Of a stretch of DNA of 64,000 nucleotides, positions 45,226 to 57,920 are shown piece after piece. This stretch comes from Leptodontidium sp. MPI-SDFR-AT-0119 (Eukaryota; Ascomycota; Leotiomycetes; Helotiales; Leptodontidiaceae), in NCBI GenBank assembly GCA_020726505.1, contig JAHLEZ010000007.1, positions 2,542,001-2,606,000 of the forward strand. Direction: 5' to 3'. A program made the translations under genes and the position numbers. The notes under the pieces were generated by a model. It did not search any database, was not told where the DNA came from, and saw only the letters and a program-made list of their open reading frames with translations. Within the stretch, counting starts at the first letter, position 1. The number at the start of each line of letters is the position of its first letter.

Positions 45226-46194
45226 TGAAGTTGCCCTATTGCGTCAAAGAAAAGCGCTTCGAGCTGCTTCGAGAAAATTATTTTGGCGCAGCTCTTTTAG
45301 GGCGAGGCTGGGAACTTTTTTGCGGGGGAGGCTGGCTAGACTAGATTAGTGTCTGGGAGCCTCGCTTAGTCACCCTCCTCTATTTGATGTCTTCACGGCA
45401 TTCCCAAATATATAGGGCTCGCCGGCGTAACTTGCTTGACATATTGGTATAATAATGCACTTTCTCTTCTCCCTTAGTGAATCCATAATATTATAATATA
45501 CGCTATTTTCTAACGTTGAAAGTATATAAGAATATGGTGCACTTTAATCTTTACGGCGTGCTTTAAGGTGCTCGTGTCCAAATAGAATTTTTTTCGGACA
45601 TTACGGGAATCCCCCTAGTTAAATAACTAAAATATGTTAGATAACTAAAACATAACTTAAGTAATTAATTATTATTCGATTTCTTTACTTCTTTTAATTA
45701 TATAATATATATTATATCGAGGTTTAGTTGTAAATAAGTATATATTAACTTTAGTAATAATACTTTATAGTAGCGCTTTATAATACGTTCTTATTTTTAT
45801 TTATCGTTAATTAAACTTTAGTTATATATAAATATACGTCAACTAATTTTATATTAATACTTAATAACTTTTAGCTTTTTTACCTCGCTTTTAACTTAAG
45901 TATACTTTAACTACTCTTTAGCATTTTAAGGTAATTCTTATACTCTTAATTAATTTCTTATTAACCTTATAATTATATTATCTTAAGTACTAAACTAAGG
46001 AGTTCGTATCTCTAAGATAAAGTGTAATATACTTATTTATTAATCACGCTTAAAATTCCGAAACTCGAAGTTTTATAGTAATAAGTATTCCTAGTATCCT
46101 AAGAACGTTAATTAATGTTAAAATAATAATAATAATAATAATAAGATAAGAATAAGATAAGAATAATAAAAGGGAATTTTAATCCTTTAATATT
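45226..46194. other. AT-rich RIP sequence
   Basis: RIP-like composition; no readable protein. A short (aat)n run and ataagataagaa repeats at about 46120-46170 immediately precede the LTR element. Confidence 0.4.
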
Positions 46195-47887
46195 TGTTAG
46201 TTTAATAGTCACGTTTTTAGTCACATGCTCGCTTAACGAGTATTTAAGGGGGGGCTCTAGTACAGAGCTCTCCTTTTCTTGAATACACATTTTACTACAC
46301 AGGATTTTACCCCTTAAATGTGTTAATTTTAAACCGGAATTAGTAGTACTACTTAAATATAACGACATTAATCAATTTAGTTAATTGCTCGGCTATTAAT
46401 TAACAAGTTTATTAGCTAAACTCGATGATTCTAAGTCCTTACATAGCGAAAGCTCAAGTACAAAGAATGTTTCGAAGCCAGCGAGTAAATAAACTCGAAT
46501 AAAAGGCAGGAACAAATAACACCACAACCCGTCGAAACTCGAATCATTTATAAGCCTAAAGCAAGGGATAAGAACTACTTGATTCGACTAAGACACTCTA
46601 AACCCCCTCCTCCTTATATTACAGTCGACCTCCTACGTACACTACTCGTTAACCTCTTTATTAAGCCAACTCAACGAACCCCCCCCCTTTACAGTCGACC
46701 TATTACCTTAACAAAACCCCCCTTCGCAGTCGACTTACTGCCTCGACGACTCTGAACCTCCTCTTCCTCACTATAGTCGACCTCTTATAGCACGCCTACC
46801 TTCGACCTCTTCACTGAGCTAGTCGAAGCTCCCTCTTTCGAAGTACCTATTCGAAGAACCTCTACTTCCTCCTCAAATACATACCTTTTCTCTGCTATAA
46901 CGACCCCTACAGCGATAAGTTCGAAACCGGCGAGATTCTTTCTTAAATAAAAGGCAAGACAGTTACTTCTTTAAAACACCCTTTTCCTCTCTATCGTAGA
47001 CGACCTCCTGCGGCAATGCGTCTACCTTCGACCTCTTCGCTAAGCTAGTCAAAGCTCTTTCCTTCGAAGCACTTATTCAAAGGACCTCTTCTTTTTCGAA
47101 TTACCCCTTTTTCTCTATTATAACGACCCCCGCAGCGATAAGTTCGAAGCCGACGAGATTCTTTCTCGAGTAGAAGGCAAGACAGTTACCTCTTCTTCGA
47201 AACACCTTTTTTCCTCTCTACCGCAGACGACCTCCTACGGTAATACGTCAGTTATTGACCTCTTTATTAAGCCAGCTCGATCCCCTCTTTTACACGCCTC
47301 AGAATCGCCTACTTCGACCTCTTCACTGAGCCAGCTCGAAACTACCTCTTCTACACGCCTCAGAATCACTAGCTGTCGAGCTTCCTTTCGATACCTCCTT
47401 TTTCCGATTTTTCCCCCTTTCTTCGAAGCCACGTTACTCGATTCGGAAATTAAGTCTTAGTAAGCTTCGTGCGCTTTGACGACAATTTCGCTTTAGTACC
47501 GAATTAACCTAAATAGCCGATAAGTTCCACTGCAAGGGGTCCTATACTAGTTATATTAACTCTAGTACTGAGGCTTTCGAGAGTATAAATAAGAATAAGG
47601 AATAATTAGTTTCTTTGTATTTAGAGACTCGTCGTTATTTGTTTAATTAATTACTAGTTACTAGGTTAATATTTAGTTCGAGGGAGACGTCTCTCGAAAA
47701 GGAAAAACTGCTAGTGTTAGTTTAATAGTCACGTTTTTAGTCACATGCTCGCTTAACGAGTATTTAAGGGGGGGCTCTAGTATAGAGCTCTCCTTTTCTT
47801 GAATACACATTTTGCCACACAGGATTTTACCCCTTAAATGTGTCGATTCTGAACCGGAATCAGTGGTACTACCCGAGTATAACGACA
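46195..47887. mobile_element. small non-autonomous LTR element (1.69 kb), copy 2
   Basis: LTRs at 46195-46367 and 47715-47887 (173 bp each) and the same interior as copy 1 at 29358, including the ~220-bp tandem modules. Flanks are atatt (46190-46194) and atact (47888-47892), a target duplication with one C-to-T change. No gag/pol. Both LTRs contain an antisense open frame with the same peptide (PPLKYSLSEHVTKNVTIKL), which gene callers might wrongly report as a protein. Confidence 0.88.
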
Positions 47888-48626
47888 ATACTTAAAGAGA
47901 ATTATTTTAATTTTAAAAGTTTATTAATACTTAAAGATGGTAAAAATCAACGATAATTAAATTAAAATCTACAACTTAGTTATAGGTGCTTATAGCATTC
48001 GACTAATTAATGCCCTCTCAAAGACTTTAGTTAGCTTTAAGTTAATCAAAGGAACGAGTAAACTAATAACTATAGGAATCTCTTTAAAAGTTTATTAAAA
48101 TTAAGTACCTCTTTAGAAGATAAATCCGACGTTTATAATTTTATTAATAATACTTTTTTCGATAATAAATTCCCCAATTTCAATAATTACTCTCTTATAT
48201 AGTGAAACAGTTAATAGGCTGCTGTTTTTAGGGGTCTGCTAACTAGTTCTCAGCTAATCCTACACCCCATCTCTCTTCACCACGCACCTCGATCCAGGGA
48301 CCACGGACCGTGTACTCAGAGAGAGGGTCATCACCTCTTCTTCTTGTCTCACTCATTTATTACTTCTTCTTCCCTTTCAAGTCCCTACCTGGTAGCCCCC
48401 CGAATCGTGCGGGTGCCAGAACAGTTTATTGTGATCAACTCTAACCTAAGTATAAAGGGCTGACCTCTCCTTTCGTACCCTCTTTCTTGTCGCCTACTCT
48501 TAAACCAATATTCTCTCCCTCTCTCGACAACCCCCATTTCCGTTCCTTCTCTTCTTTGTTTTCCTCGTCCCTTCTTCTTCGTTTCTTCCTCGTCTCTCCT
48601 TTACACAGCCTCTTTTCCTTACACAT
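47888..48626. other. RIP sequence, then CT-rich leader of the DUF3435 remnant
   Basis: AT-rich to about 48220. From there to 48626 the composition is normal and pyrimidine-rich (ctcttcttcttgtctc and similar), as expected for a fungal promoter or leader. It leads directly into the acidic N-terminus of the recombinase remnant. Confidence 0.45.
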
Positions 48627-51070
48627 GTGTCTATGCCTCGAGCGAGATATAATGAAGATGTGCTAATACTTGACGATGAGAGCACCTCCGATTTCGACAC
48701 GGATAGCTTGTTCGATGATGAAACAAACTTTGGAACCGATATTGACCTAGACAGCGTCGTAGTTAAGGAGGATAGTAACAACGATAATGATCTTTTTGAT
48801 AATGAAGTACGACATCCTCTAAAGTACTACCGCGCTAACGTTGTAAACCTCGACGTGGAGCGTCTTCGATAAAGGCGATATAACCCTAAAACGTAGGGTT
48901 AGCTTAGCCGGGTAAAGGAGTATTATAATTAGTATAAGTAATACCTATCTCGCCAACGTTAAAAAGCTTAATTAACCTGTGTTTCTTAGATATTGCACTT
49001 TTTAGAACTAAGATCCGGTAAAATGTTACGACGAAATCTCGCCCTAATTTATTTATGGCTTCTTAAGCTAGGCGTGTGATCAACGACGTGAGAAAGGTGG
49101 CTGGAGGTGGCTAGGAATCAAATATGTAAGCTTGCTAAAAACATTTTAGAAGTGTTACTTAATAATATATAAGATTAAAACTAAGAGGAAGATTAATCCT
49201 ATAATCTAAGTGAATGATTAAGATATAAGCCTTCGCACTTCGCATATTCTTTTAAGGCTGTGGTTAATACTAAGTAGATACTTAAGTTATTAAGATTGTA
49301 GTAGTGGAAAAGGACCTCGATTTCACAAAGTGGCTAAGTGCGATTATATATACGGAGAATTTAGCTAAATTCGCGTAAGTCCTTTTAGTTACGACCGGGA
49401 TGATTTTTATTATTGGATAGCTCCGAGTTTAACTCGTCTTATTTTGTTAACTTGCAGGTATTACAGGTAATCGACCCGGGGCCCTAATTAAGCTTCGATA
49501 TCGACACCTGAAATTGACCTTAATTCGAGATCCTAATAGAGGTAGTCGTTCTCGTTTTTTAATTAAATTAACGCCCGAGTTCACGAAACGATATCTTAGC
49601 GCCAAAGATATGTACGTTTCCTCATTCCTCTTAAGCTACGTTAATTTATTTTGCTAATTCTTACTAAGAACGAATTTAAAATTCCCGAGATTATTTACGA
49701 TCTAACCCTTATACTTAGCTCGTACGTCTTCTTACTTAGTATACTATTTAAGGCTTGTGTATTTAAGTCTCCGAGTATTAATTACCTGGAAAGGTTATAT
49801 AACTTTAAAATTCTTAAAAAACTTAATAAGTAATTATTACTACTACAAAACGAGATAAACGACGAGTTTATCTTTTATAAGGTGGTTCGTAAAGTACAAG
49901 GCGTTTATATTACTTGGGAGCTATAGCTCTTATTAAGGTTAATACAGTACCGGATGAAGGTAGGGGGCGAGGTTACTAGCTTTAATTAGGTGTTAAAGCC
50001 TTATAACCTCCAAGATGATTTAGCCAAAGGATTAAATGAAAATCGTAAGTGCTTAATCCTTTATTACTTAGGTATTATATTAACTTTAAGTTCTTTTAAT
50101 TGCTAATATTAGTGATTCCCTTTAGACTAAAATTTGTAGTATATAAGTATTAGCACTTTCTTAAAATACTACTTTAATAATATTAACGTTAACTTTTAAG
50201 GCGTATATTAAAGGCTAGATATTTAAAAGGACTTGATGCGGTGTATATACTTTATAAGCCGCTTGATTAATCCCCACCGCCCGCAGAAACTAATACCGAA
50301 ACAAATTGCGTCTGTAAGCGATCTTTTATATATCTTGAAGCTACACAAACGAGTCAACGACCTATCTAACGCTCTTATTAGAACCCGAAAATATAACAAG
50401 CTCCAAAAAGACCATTAAGCGATTATATAACGAGAAGTACTAAAAGTAAAGAGAACTCCTTAAAGATATTAAAGAACGATATAAGTTAGAGTAACTAGTG
50501 AAGGATAATAAACGGTAGTTATTAAGTATAATAATCGATAAGGATACATAAAACGCCTTAGTCCAAGTAGACATATCACCAAAGTAGCTTGGCTTAATAA
50601 ACGCGATCCTTACCTTACCTAGGAAGTCACCCGAATAAGAACTACAACGGAGAATCACGCTTATTAATATAGTTACGTTGTATTATAATGTAAAAAAGAA
50701 GGCATTGTCTCGTTATGTTTAGCGTAGTCCTCTTAGCACGATTATTAGCCCCACCGTGTAAGCCGCTAAGTTAGTTGTCGCGCTTTATTAGGTGATATCT
50801 TTTATTAATATTAATAAGAGGCCTAAAGTATATTTTATTTATATTAGAACTCCGCACCTAATAATACGCGAGAGGGTCGCCGAGTACGCGAACCTAAGTT
50901 CCTTAAGTCGACATTTTCGGAGGTATTACGTAAGTAAACTACAAGTTAGGCAGTTTATTAATTGTATAAACTATAGTGTGAAGCTTAAGACTAAAAATGA
51001 ATTACTAATTTACGCAAAAAGGTTTTACGGAATAGTTTCACGAGTTCCGGCTAAGCGACTAATTATTTAA
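48627..51070 (+). pseudogene. DUF3435 recombinase-like gene with C2H2-like tail, RIP-degraded
   Basis: The N-terminus at 48627-48870 is still open and acidic (DDESTSDFDTDSLFDDE, ending NLDVERLR). Through scattered stops it continues as a DUF3435 protein. The key segment GNRPGALIKLRYRHLKL is at about 49470-49520, preceded by an intron acceptor. Then come EFTKRYL, PEIIYDLTLILSSYVFLL (49690-49740) and LLSIIIDKDT..ALVQVDISPKQLG (about 50515-50590). ILTLPRKSPE follows at about 50605-50635. The C-terminus at 50870-51060 (SLSRHFRRYYVSKL, LLIYAKRFYG) is a degraded C2H2-type pair, as found in fungal DUF3435/C2H2 proteins. It belongs to the tyrosine-recombinase superfamily of Starship captains, but its subgroup cannot be assigned by eye. 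It is transcribed away from the minus-strand DUF3435 remnant at 23.8-25.9 kb. Confidence 0.78.
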
Positions 51071-53037
51071 ATTACTGTTTATTCTTAATTACTATAACTT
51101 TAAGGGTTAGTACGAGAGCTAAATTATGCAGGATAGTTTGGCTACTTTCTTTCTTGTTTTGATTTTATTAGGCGCGCAAATGTAATCTCATTGTTCAATC
51201 TCAATATCGTGTGCCCTGCTGTTGGTTAAGGTATTCGCTCTATGATCATAGCTTGAATATTTCATTAGGACATCATGGATATCACTTTACAAGACGTTAT
51301 CAACCGCTAGGTTAAGACCGCCGAGTAATGCAAGCTCTTTCCGACTATCGTGAGATCGCCTCACGCTACCGCCTTTGCGTTGTATAACCTTTACGAGTTC
51401 TTTTTAAGGAAGAGTTTGTAATGGCTGGGCCTATGGCTCCTGTCTTTCTCCTTAGTTATGATGAACGGAGTACCTGTTTTGTATCACAAACGAATCAAGG
51501 AGTTACGAAGCAGGGATGGATTCTTTTTGCTACCCTGTAAAGGTAATAGATTATATTAAACACTATTATCTAACTTATAATTCTCAAGGGCTTATTCTCA
51601 AAGACTAGTAAGATTTTAACGGCCATGTGCAGATTATACACGGCATTAAGCGTCGGGAACCAGGGTTTATGTGTCTCATTAAAATAAACTACTTTCTATT
51701 TTATATATGTATCGTTAAGGTGCTATCCCTTCCCACTTCTGTTTTTCTTTGTTTTGGCCTTTCTGGTGAGTTTGTGCTATGTTTAGAATCAAGACCTTAC
51801 TATCGTGCCAACATGGGTTTTGTGCCAGTCATTCCCTGGTACCAATATTTCTCCAGTACCAACCTTTTTTTGGTGCCAGCGACTTGACGAGATTGGCTAA
51901 CCTAGTTGTACTTCTAACCGAGTTTTACTTCTAGTTCTATTGTAATTTTGGTTTAATAGTGCTTCTACTTCAATTTCACCTCCCTGTGGCCTTGGTATTT
52001 TCATGTCGCAGATATGACATAGATTTATATCATTTGCACATTTTAGATTCTATATTTTTCAAATGCTACGGGTATAATGGCTAGCAATAGAAAATCCTGA
52101 ACACATTCTGCCACTGTAACTATTATTATAGAGCTTAATGTAGAGATCAGATCTTTTAATGTAATTCTAATATTCAATTCTTCTGAGTGATCTCTAAAAT
52201 ATTTTAGTTCGCCTTGTTATTGAATCTGCCTGTTCCGTAAGTCACTGTGTCGATTTCCATGAGATGTGATTTAAGAAAGGCGAGAGGGCCAAAGTACTTG
52301 AGGAAAGAGAGATAGCTGTTTCGGCTTCGTGCTCGGTCGGCAGGACGAGGAGGTTCGTGAGGCGAAAGTCAGCAAAGACTATCTGAACTATGTATGTATG
52401 TACTTGGGTCAAGTCTGGATCAGCCATAAGACAAAGACAATAATAAGAAGGTTCATTCAAATGAAAAACAAATGAAAAACAAAGGGAAAATACTACACAT
52501 ACAAGAATGTGATATAACGAAATACTTCCTGTCTCCTAATCTCCTCATTGTAATACTGAGCAATTGTTAGCTTCTTTCTATTCTCTCATTACTCTTCATT
52601 TAACTTTTGTATTGTCTACATCCGTGATGATGCGATTTATGGGGATGAAAAGAATATCCCTAGAGAAGAGTATCGAACAGAGTGCAGACCCGACGATCAA
52701 GTATATGATCCGGCTGGAATTTGGCCTGAAACTGTATGGTTTTCTCTCTAGGATGAGAACCGAGATTAGACGGAAATGCGTGTTCTCAACACGTCTAGAA
52801 CTCAGGACTGGTCCTGTGACCAAGGTGGTCCCTAATCCGATAATCTGATCGAATCTGCCATACACGGGCGAAAATTCAGTAAGTTTAGAAGTCGAAAAGC
52901 AGGACACAACTGGTATCACATGGCTGATATTGCGAACGTCTACACTGGAATAGCTGACCCAACAAGTCCCACTTTTACACAAACTGCAAATAACCTTCGG
53001 AATTTTAAGATGTAAGACTCAACGCTCAGAATTTCCG
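51071..53037. other. right edge of RIP island and intergenic
   Basis: Degraded to about 51600, then ordinary composition. Small open frames (51627-51887, 52564-52848) have no recognisable features. No supported gene. Confidence 0.4.
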
Positions 53038-55240
53038 CTCATAAATCAGTAGCGGCGTCTTCAACAGCCTCGCCTTGACCTGCAGTGCAATGAATCTGGA
53101 ATAGAACCTCGACAGACCGATCATGCCGCCGTGGTACCACATCGCGGGATCTTCAGATAGTCAGCCTGAGTTGTCTCCTAATTGTGAAGCACGTATATGA
53201 GTTCAAGGATACTTACGGCCACCAGGCTTGAAAGCACCATTCAACTCCCCTTCACGATCTAATCCCCAGTAATCACCCATCGATGTCGCAACCTCGTCTC
53301 CAAAGATCTCTTGCACAATATATCGCATGTTGCCATCGAAGCCTGTTGCGAAGACGATCACGTCTGCTTTGAGCTGTGTCCCGTCGCTAAAAGCAAGGCC
53401 GTTTTCGACATAACCAGTAGGAACAGCGTTGGATTTGATTTTGATCTATCGGCACAGATGGTCAGCAGTTTATTACTTTGGTTTGTGAAAAGGTAGAAAG
53501 GGCATTGTATCGATCTGCTAACCATGCCCTTTGAAATCATATCCGAGCCCCCAACATCGACATAATGTCCACCACCTCGAGCATACAAATACTTTTGTAT
53601 GCTGCCCCATCTATCCAACTTGAAGCCAGCTCGTTCCAAGGCGTCGAAACGCTCGGGTTCTTTGCGTGCTGAATCGTGCAATATAGCTTGGCTTATAAGG
53701 TCGAGGATTGCAACAGGTTGGGTTTGTGTGGTACGGTCGGCTGTTGTAGTTGGGGTCGTTGCGTTGTAAGATACTACGTTAATATTAGTGGGTTTGAAAT
53801 CTGAGTGGGAGGAGTGAAATGCCATTGAAGATCTTCAAGTTGTGTTCCACAGGAAGCACGTCTGGAATTAGTTAGCTTTGGTCAGTTCAGATGGTGGTTG
53901 TGGTATAACGGACATGTTTTCGATCTTTGAACCATGGTGACTGACGACAACCCAGATTCGACCATGTCAACAGCTACATCGTGAGCTGTATTGGCTGTGC
54001 CAATCACTACGCCGTGTTTGCCTTTCCACTGAGAAGCGTCTTTGTAGTCTGCTGAGTGAAGAATGATTCCTCGAAATGATTCCTAAAACAAACACCAGTT
54101 CATATTTTCATTTTCTTGGCGTATTTGAATCGAACATACCTTGTTCAGATAAATTGGCATCTTTGGAACTTGGCCCCCAGCTCCACCAGCGACAACGATG
54201 TTAGAGCATGAAATGGTCTGGTTCTTTCCATGGCGTAGAAGTTCTAAAGTCCAAGTTTCTTTTTCCGAATTCCATTTTCCGGATATTGGCGTTGTTTCCA
54301 GCCAAATGTTCTACAAGGATGTTTAGTTCGTGCGGAGTGTTTGGAATAGAGATAAGAACATACGATGTCAAATCTGGAAGCCCAGGTTTGGTAACCCTCA
54401 GCTAAATCATCCTTTGATAGGAATTCTTGGTACTGAGGTGTGAATGTTCGTTCAAATGGCAGGTGAGCTTGAGATGTTAGACTACTTTTTCGAGCAAGCT
54501 GCATGATTTCAGCCCTTACAATATTCTCTACCGGTATGCACTGAATGAATTAGTCAAATAAATGAAGAGCGCTGGGATAACTTACATTTTGCTGAACTGT
54601 ATCTTGTCTTCCAGTTATCTCCAATTTTCTGCATTTTATCTAAAACGACGTAAGAGATCCCAAGCGCTTTCATGCGTCCAGCTGTACTCAATCCGGCCAT
54701 CCCACCACCGATAATCACGCAGTCGAAGTGACTGAGCTCTTGGTGTTCATCTGTCAACCCATTGACTATCTTACTCGTAGGCTCAAGAACATCAACATTA
54801 TTTTCTGATTTCAACTGTTCCAAAATACTCCTGAACACCCAAATTCGCCACTTTCCATCCGACCCTGGTATCAAGTTCATAATTCCCGTACATGTTGTCT
54901 GGGGTACAGCGTTCGTCTCAAAAGAAAAGCGTATTTCAATCCAAGATGATCCTTGGGGCAGACTCATGATATGAGGGGAGCTTTGGTCGAGCACGAACGA
55001 GCCTGTTTTGGCTCTCTTAGTTGTCTCTTGCCAAGCGGTGAAAATCGATGATGCGGAATAGAAGGTTCGCAATGTTCCCGTCAATGCGAAAATGTCTCGC
55101 CATACGGCACCTCTTACGAAATGGTCCTCTTCTAAGAAGGCGAGTTGTTGCGCAAAGGCAGCCGCGATAGTCGACGCATCTGTTTCGGGAGATATGGGGA
55201 GGGTAGGTAGTGAGCAGGGGAATTCAACTAAGGTACTCAT
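53038..55240 (-). CDS. flavin-containing monooxygenase (FMO-like, 575 aa)
   Basis: Eight exons: 55240-54586, 54540-54520, 54467-54364, 54310-54140, 54070-53914, 53800-53523, 53445-53217, 53150-53038. All have GT..AG introns and a continuous frame. The N-terminal ~170 aa look like a SnoaL/NTF2-like extension. The FAD loop is CVIIGGGMAGLSTAG. The REY.HLPF and FTPQYQ region is typical of fungal FMOs. The NADPH loop is GVVIGTANTAHDVAVDM, followed by FDALERAGFKLDRWG and the ATGFD motif. The stop is at 53038. One caution: the segment 53861-53801, spliced out in this model, starts with the family-like YVLPVE but loses frame before SYNATTP. Either that intron is longer than usual or a one-base defect exists. 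The family oxidises N, S or carbonyl carbon. The gene faces the dienelactone hydrolase across a shared upstream region. Confidence 0.85.
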
Positions 55241-56245
55241 AACTAAGTATCCTGTCAACACAGGACAGTGAAGAAAATCGATCAATGCAAATTCAAATCA
55301 GATTCATGGACGGAGTAAGTGTTGTGGTAACGCAGTATGCTTCGTGCGACGTCTTAAAGGACATTGTACTCATGTGGGGGGATCGGGGGCATGGATAGGC
55401 GGAGGATGACTTCGGGGTCGGAAGAAGGGGTGAAGCCGGGGAGAAAAGCAAGTACCAAATACCACGTCCATCCACCAGATTCGCGAGGTTCATTGTCTGA
55501 ACACTTGAAATGGAAAGAGTTGATAGGACCAAGGAGCCACTCAGGAAAGCCATATGATTGCCCAGTACAGATCTCCGGAGTGTGAATTTACTGCCAACTG
55601 TTGATATATGGGCGGCCTCATGTCCAGTCATAGTCTCTGCTCTGAGCTCTCACGTCTCAAACATGGAGCCGCGCGATTCTTCTAAGTGGATACAGTATAG
55701 CGACAGATAAATCGACAGATAAATCGAGAGCCTGGTCCCAATGTTTGTTGCCATCTTTGAGGGTATTAGAGCCACTATCGGGACCCATTCCGGTCGCCCA
55801 TTCAGTGGCTTGTACTGGCTTCCGGACTCTCCGACCATGAATACATAGACAGATCTTAACTCAGTAATAATAACATTAAAACTCTAATCTAATTGTGGCG
55901 CCGGAAAGCCCGGATCAACCTAGTCATTCGAGCGGTTTTTCTCGGGCTGCCAATCGCGACCTGTCGGAGCTGATCCGGAAGACCCCCAGGGCCCCAATCA
56001 GCACCACGGGAGTTGCATTCTTCCCTGAGGTGGCTGTCCCATACTGTACTGTAAAGCAAGTGCGACTCCCGGCTCGCTGTGAGCTTCCACTGGCATGACT
56101 AAATGGTCCGGGGATAGAACAGCCGAATGCGTGGAGATAAACTTCGGGACCGTCCGTATATTTAAGACCTTGCAGCAAACGTCGTCAGCTCAGCAACACC
56201 ATCTCTTCACCATCTTCCCGGAGCACCTGTTGTACAGTCTCCAAT
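55241..56245. other. divergent intergenic region with coding-like fragment
   Basis: Separates the FMO (minus) from the dienelactone hydrolase (plus). Within 55375-55590 the minus strand reads like protein in one frame (TPEICTGQSYGFPEWLLGP, then SGGWTWYLVLAFLPGF, DPEVILRLSMPPIPPHEYN) before stops on both sides. This suggests an exon of a lost or unmodelled gene. The last ~400 bp are promoter for the hydrolase. Confidence 0.4.
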
Positions 56246-57173
56246 ATGACGTCCAACGAACCGGGAGCCTGTTGTACGAGAGGCTTCAAGCATGAAGGAG
56301 AGGGTCGTGGGCGTATGGTTAATGTGGGAGATGTCGAAGCTTATGCCGTCGAACCTGAGTCGGAATCTGCGTCAAATGGTTACGGCGTCGTATAGTAAGA
56401 ACACCAAATCCGCCGTACTCGATCCAGTATTAACAAAGCTTTAGTCTGACCGACGTTATTGGCCACAAATTAGTCAACGCACACTTACTCGCAGATCAAT
56501 ACGCCGACAATGGGTACATTGCCAAACTTCTTCCACCACTATTTCGAAGATGCTAAAGAAGGCCACAGATACGTTGCTTTGATACCAGACCTTTTCGACG
56601 GTGACGGTGTACCTATAAACTACGACCATGCGACTTTCAGTTTTGAAAGGTGGAGATCCGGAGAATTTGGGGCGAACAAGACCCCTCACACTACACCAGT
56701 GATTGATCCGATTGTAGATGCATGCATCGAGAGTCTCCGAAATAAGTACAAGTGCAAGGTAAGCAACCTCCCAGAATTCTAGACTAGATCTGAGCTCACG
56801 ATCTCTATAGAAGATTGCCTTGGTTGGATACTGCTTCGGCGCAAAATACACCGTACGGTTTTTAGCCGATGATCGGGTCAGTGTTGGCTTCATTGCACAC
56901 CCAGCCGATATCCAGAAGGAAGAACTAGAAGCAATCAAAAAGCCCCTCGCTTTGGCAGCGGCAGAAACGGACGATGTTTTCTCCACTAATCTACGACATG
57001 AATCCGAAGAGTCGCTCAAGAAGACGGGAGTTGATTACCAGATCAATCTTTACTCCGGTGTGGTTCATGGTTTTGCTGTCAGGTGTGACTTAAAGCAGAG
57101 GAATCAAAAGTTCGCAAAGGAGTCGGCAATGAACCAAGCTCTTCATTGGCTCGAGCATCACCTCAGCGAATAG
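56246..57173 (+). CDS. dienelactone hydrolase family protein (256 aa)
   Basis: Four exons: 56246-56394, 56445-56513, 56569-56758 and 56811-57173, with introns of 50-55 nt. The start MTSNEPGACCTRGFKHEGEG is the standard N-terminus of fungal dienelactone hydrolases (carboxymethylenebutenolidase-like). Correct splicing gives YGVVYLTDVIGH and NGYVALIPDLFDGD, both family signatures. The catalytic triad is Cys144 in GYCFGAK, Asp190 or Asp191 in ETDDVF and His222 in GVVHGFAVR. It is a cytosolic alpha/beta hydrolase with a Cys nucleophile that opens enol-lactones or related esters. It lies between an FMO and a Baeyer-Villiger monooxygenase, whose lactone or ester products it could hydrolyse (inference). 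The gene is complete. Confidence 0.92.
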
Positions 57174-57920
57174 TCAAATGTAGTTGTATCATCTCTGCAT
57201 AAGAATTTTGAAGTCAAACTACTATTAGAGACACAGCACTTGTTTTTCATGTGATTTGATTTCCCAATATATCGAGACAGCGATCAGCTCCCACTACTTT
57301 GGGCCCAAGCTGTTCATGTAGCGCCCATTGCATGAATCGAACACCAAGCCATCTATCGGTCGCTGACAAATGAGATCCTTTTCGATCGAGAACACAGCGT
57401 CACATCCTTCAATCACAAATTTCAATATATAATAACAAACAAGAATTCTCCTTACAGTGACCTTGTCATTTTGGTCATCAGTCGATGTGGGGTTCCTCTC
57501 TCAACCCCCATGGGCCTAGAATCCAGATCCTGCGGCCGTGCTTAGCATAAGCGGATAGGAATCTTATGTAGATACTAAATATCGGCTTAGGGTCGAATAG
57601 CGGTGGCACGGGTGTGAAATGGATCGAACTGACTAATTGGGATTGATTGCTCTAGCGCATTGTTGTTCTAGAACAAGAATCTGCACCTCTACTCTCGAAA
57701 AGAGATGCTGCATGAAGCATAATCAGTAGTAATGCGGGTCCACATATTATAACAGTCGATTATGAGTTCCAAATGGATGGAACTCCGGCTCACGTTAGAC
57801 GAGGTCTATTGTTTAATATCCTTGTAATATCACAGCAAGTTGAAGGATTGACAGATTACATTCAAGCTAACAAAAATTTGCAAATCATTACCATAAACCC
57901 TAGTACAAACCACTATCCAA
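57174..57920. other. convergent intergenic region
   Basis: 3' flanks of the hydrolase and the Baeyer-Villiger monooxygenase. No additional feature seen. Confidence 0.45.

Noticed and set aside
46108..46368. 86-aa minus-strand ORF (also at 47673-47888)
   Set aside because: Lies inside the 173-bp LTRs, read antisense. It is a repeat artefact rather than a host gene.
23836..51070. One intact Starship spanning the window
   Set aside because: The two DUF3435 remnants are divergent and degraded, no terminal repeats or target duplications were found, and typical accessory genes are absent. Kept only as a hypothesis.
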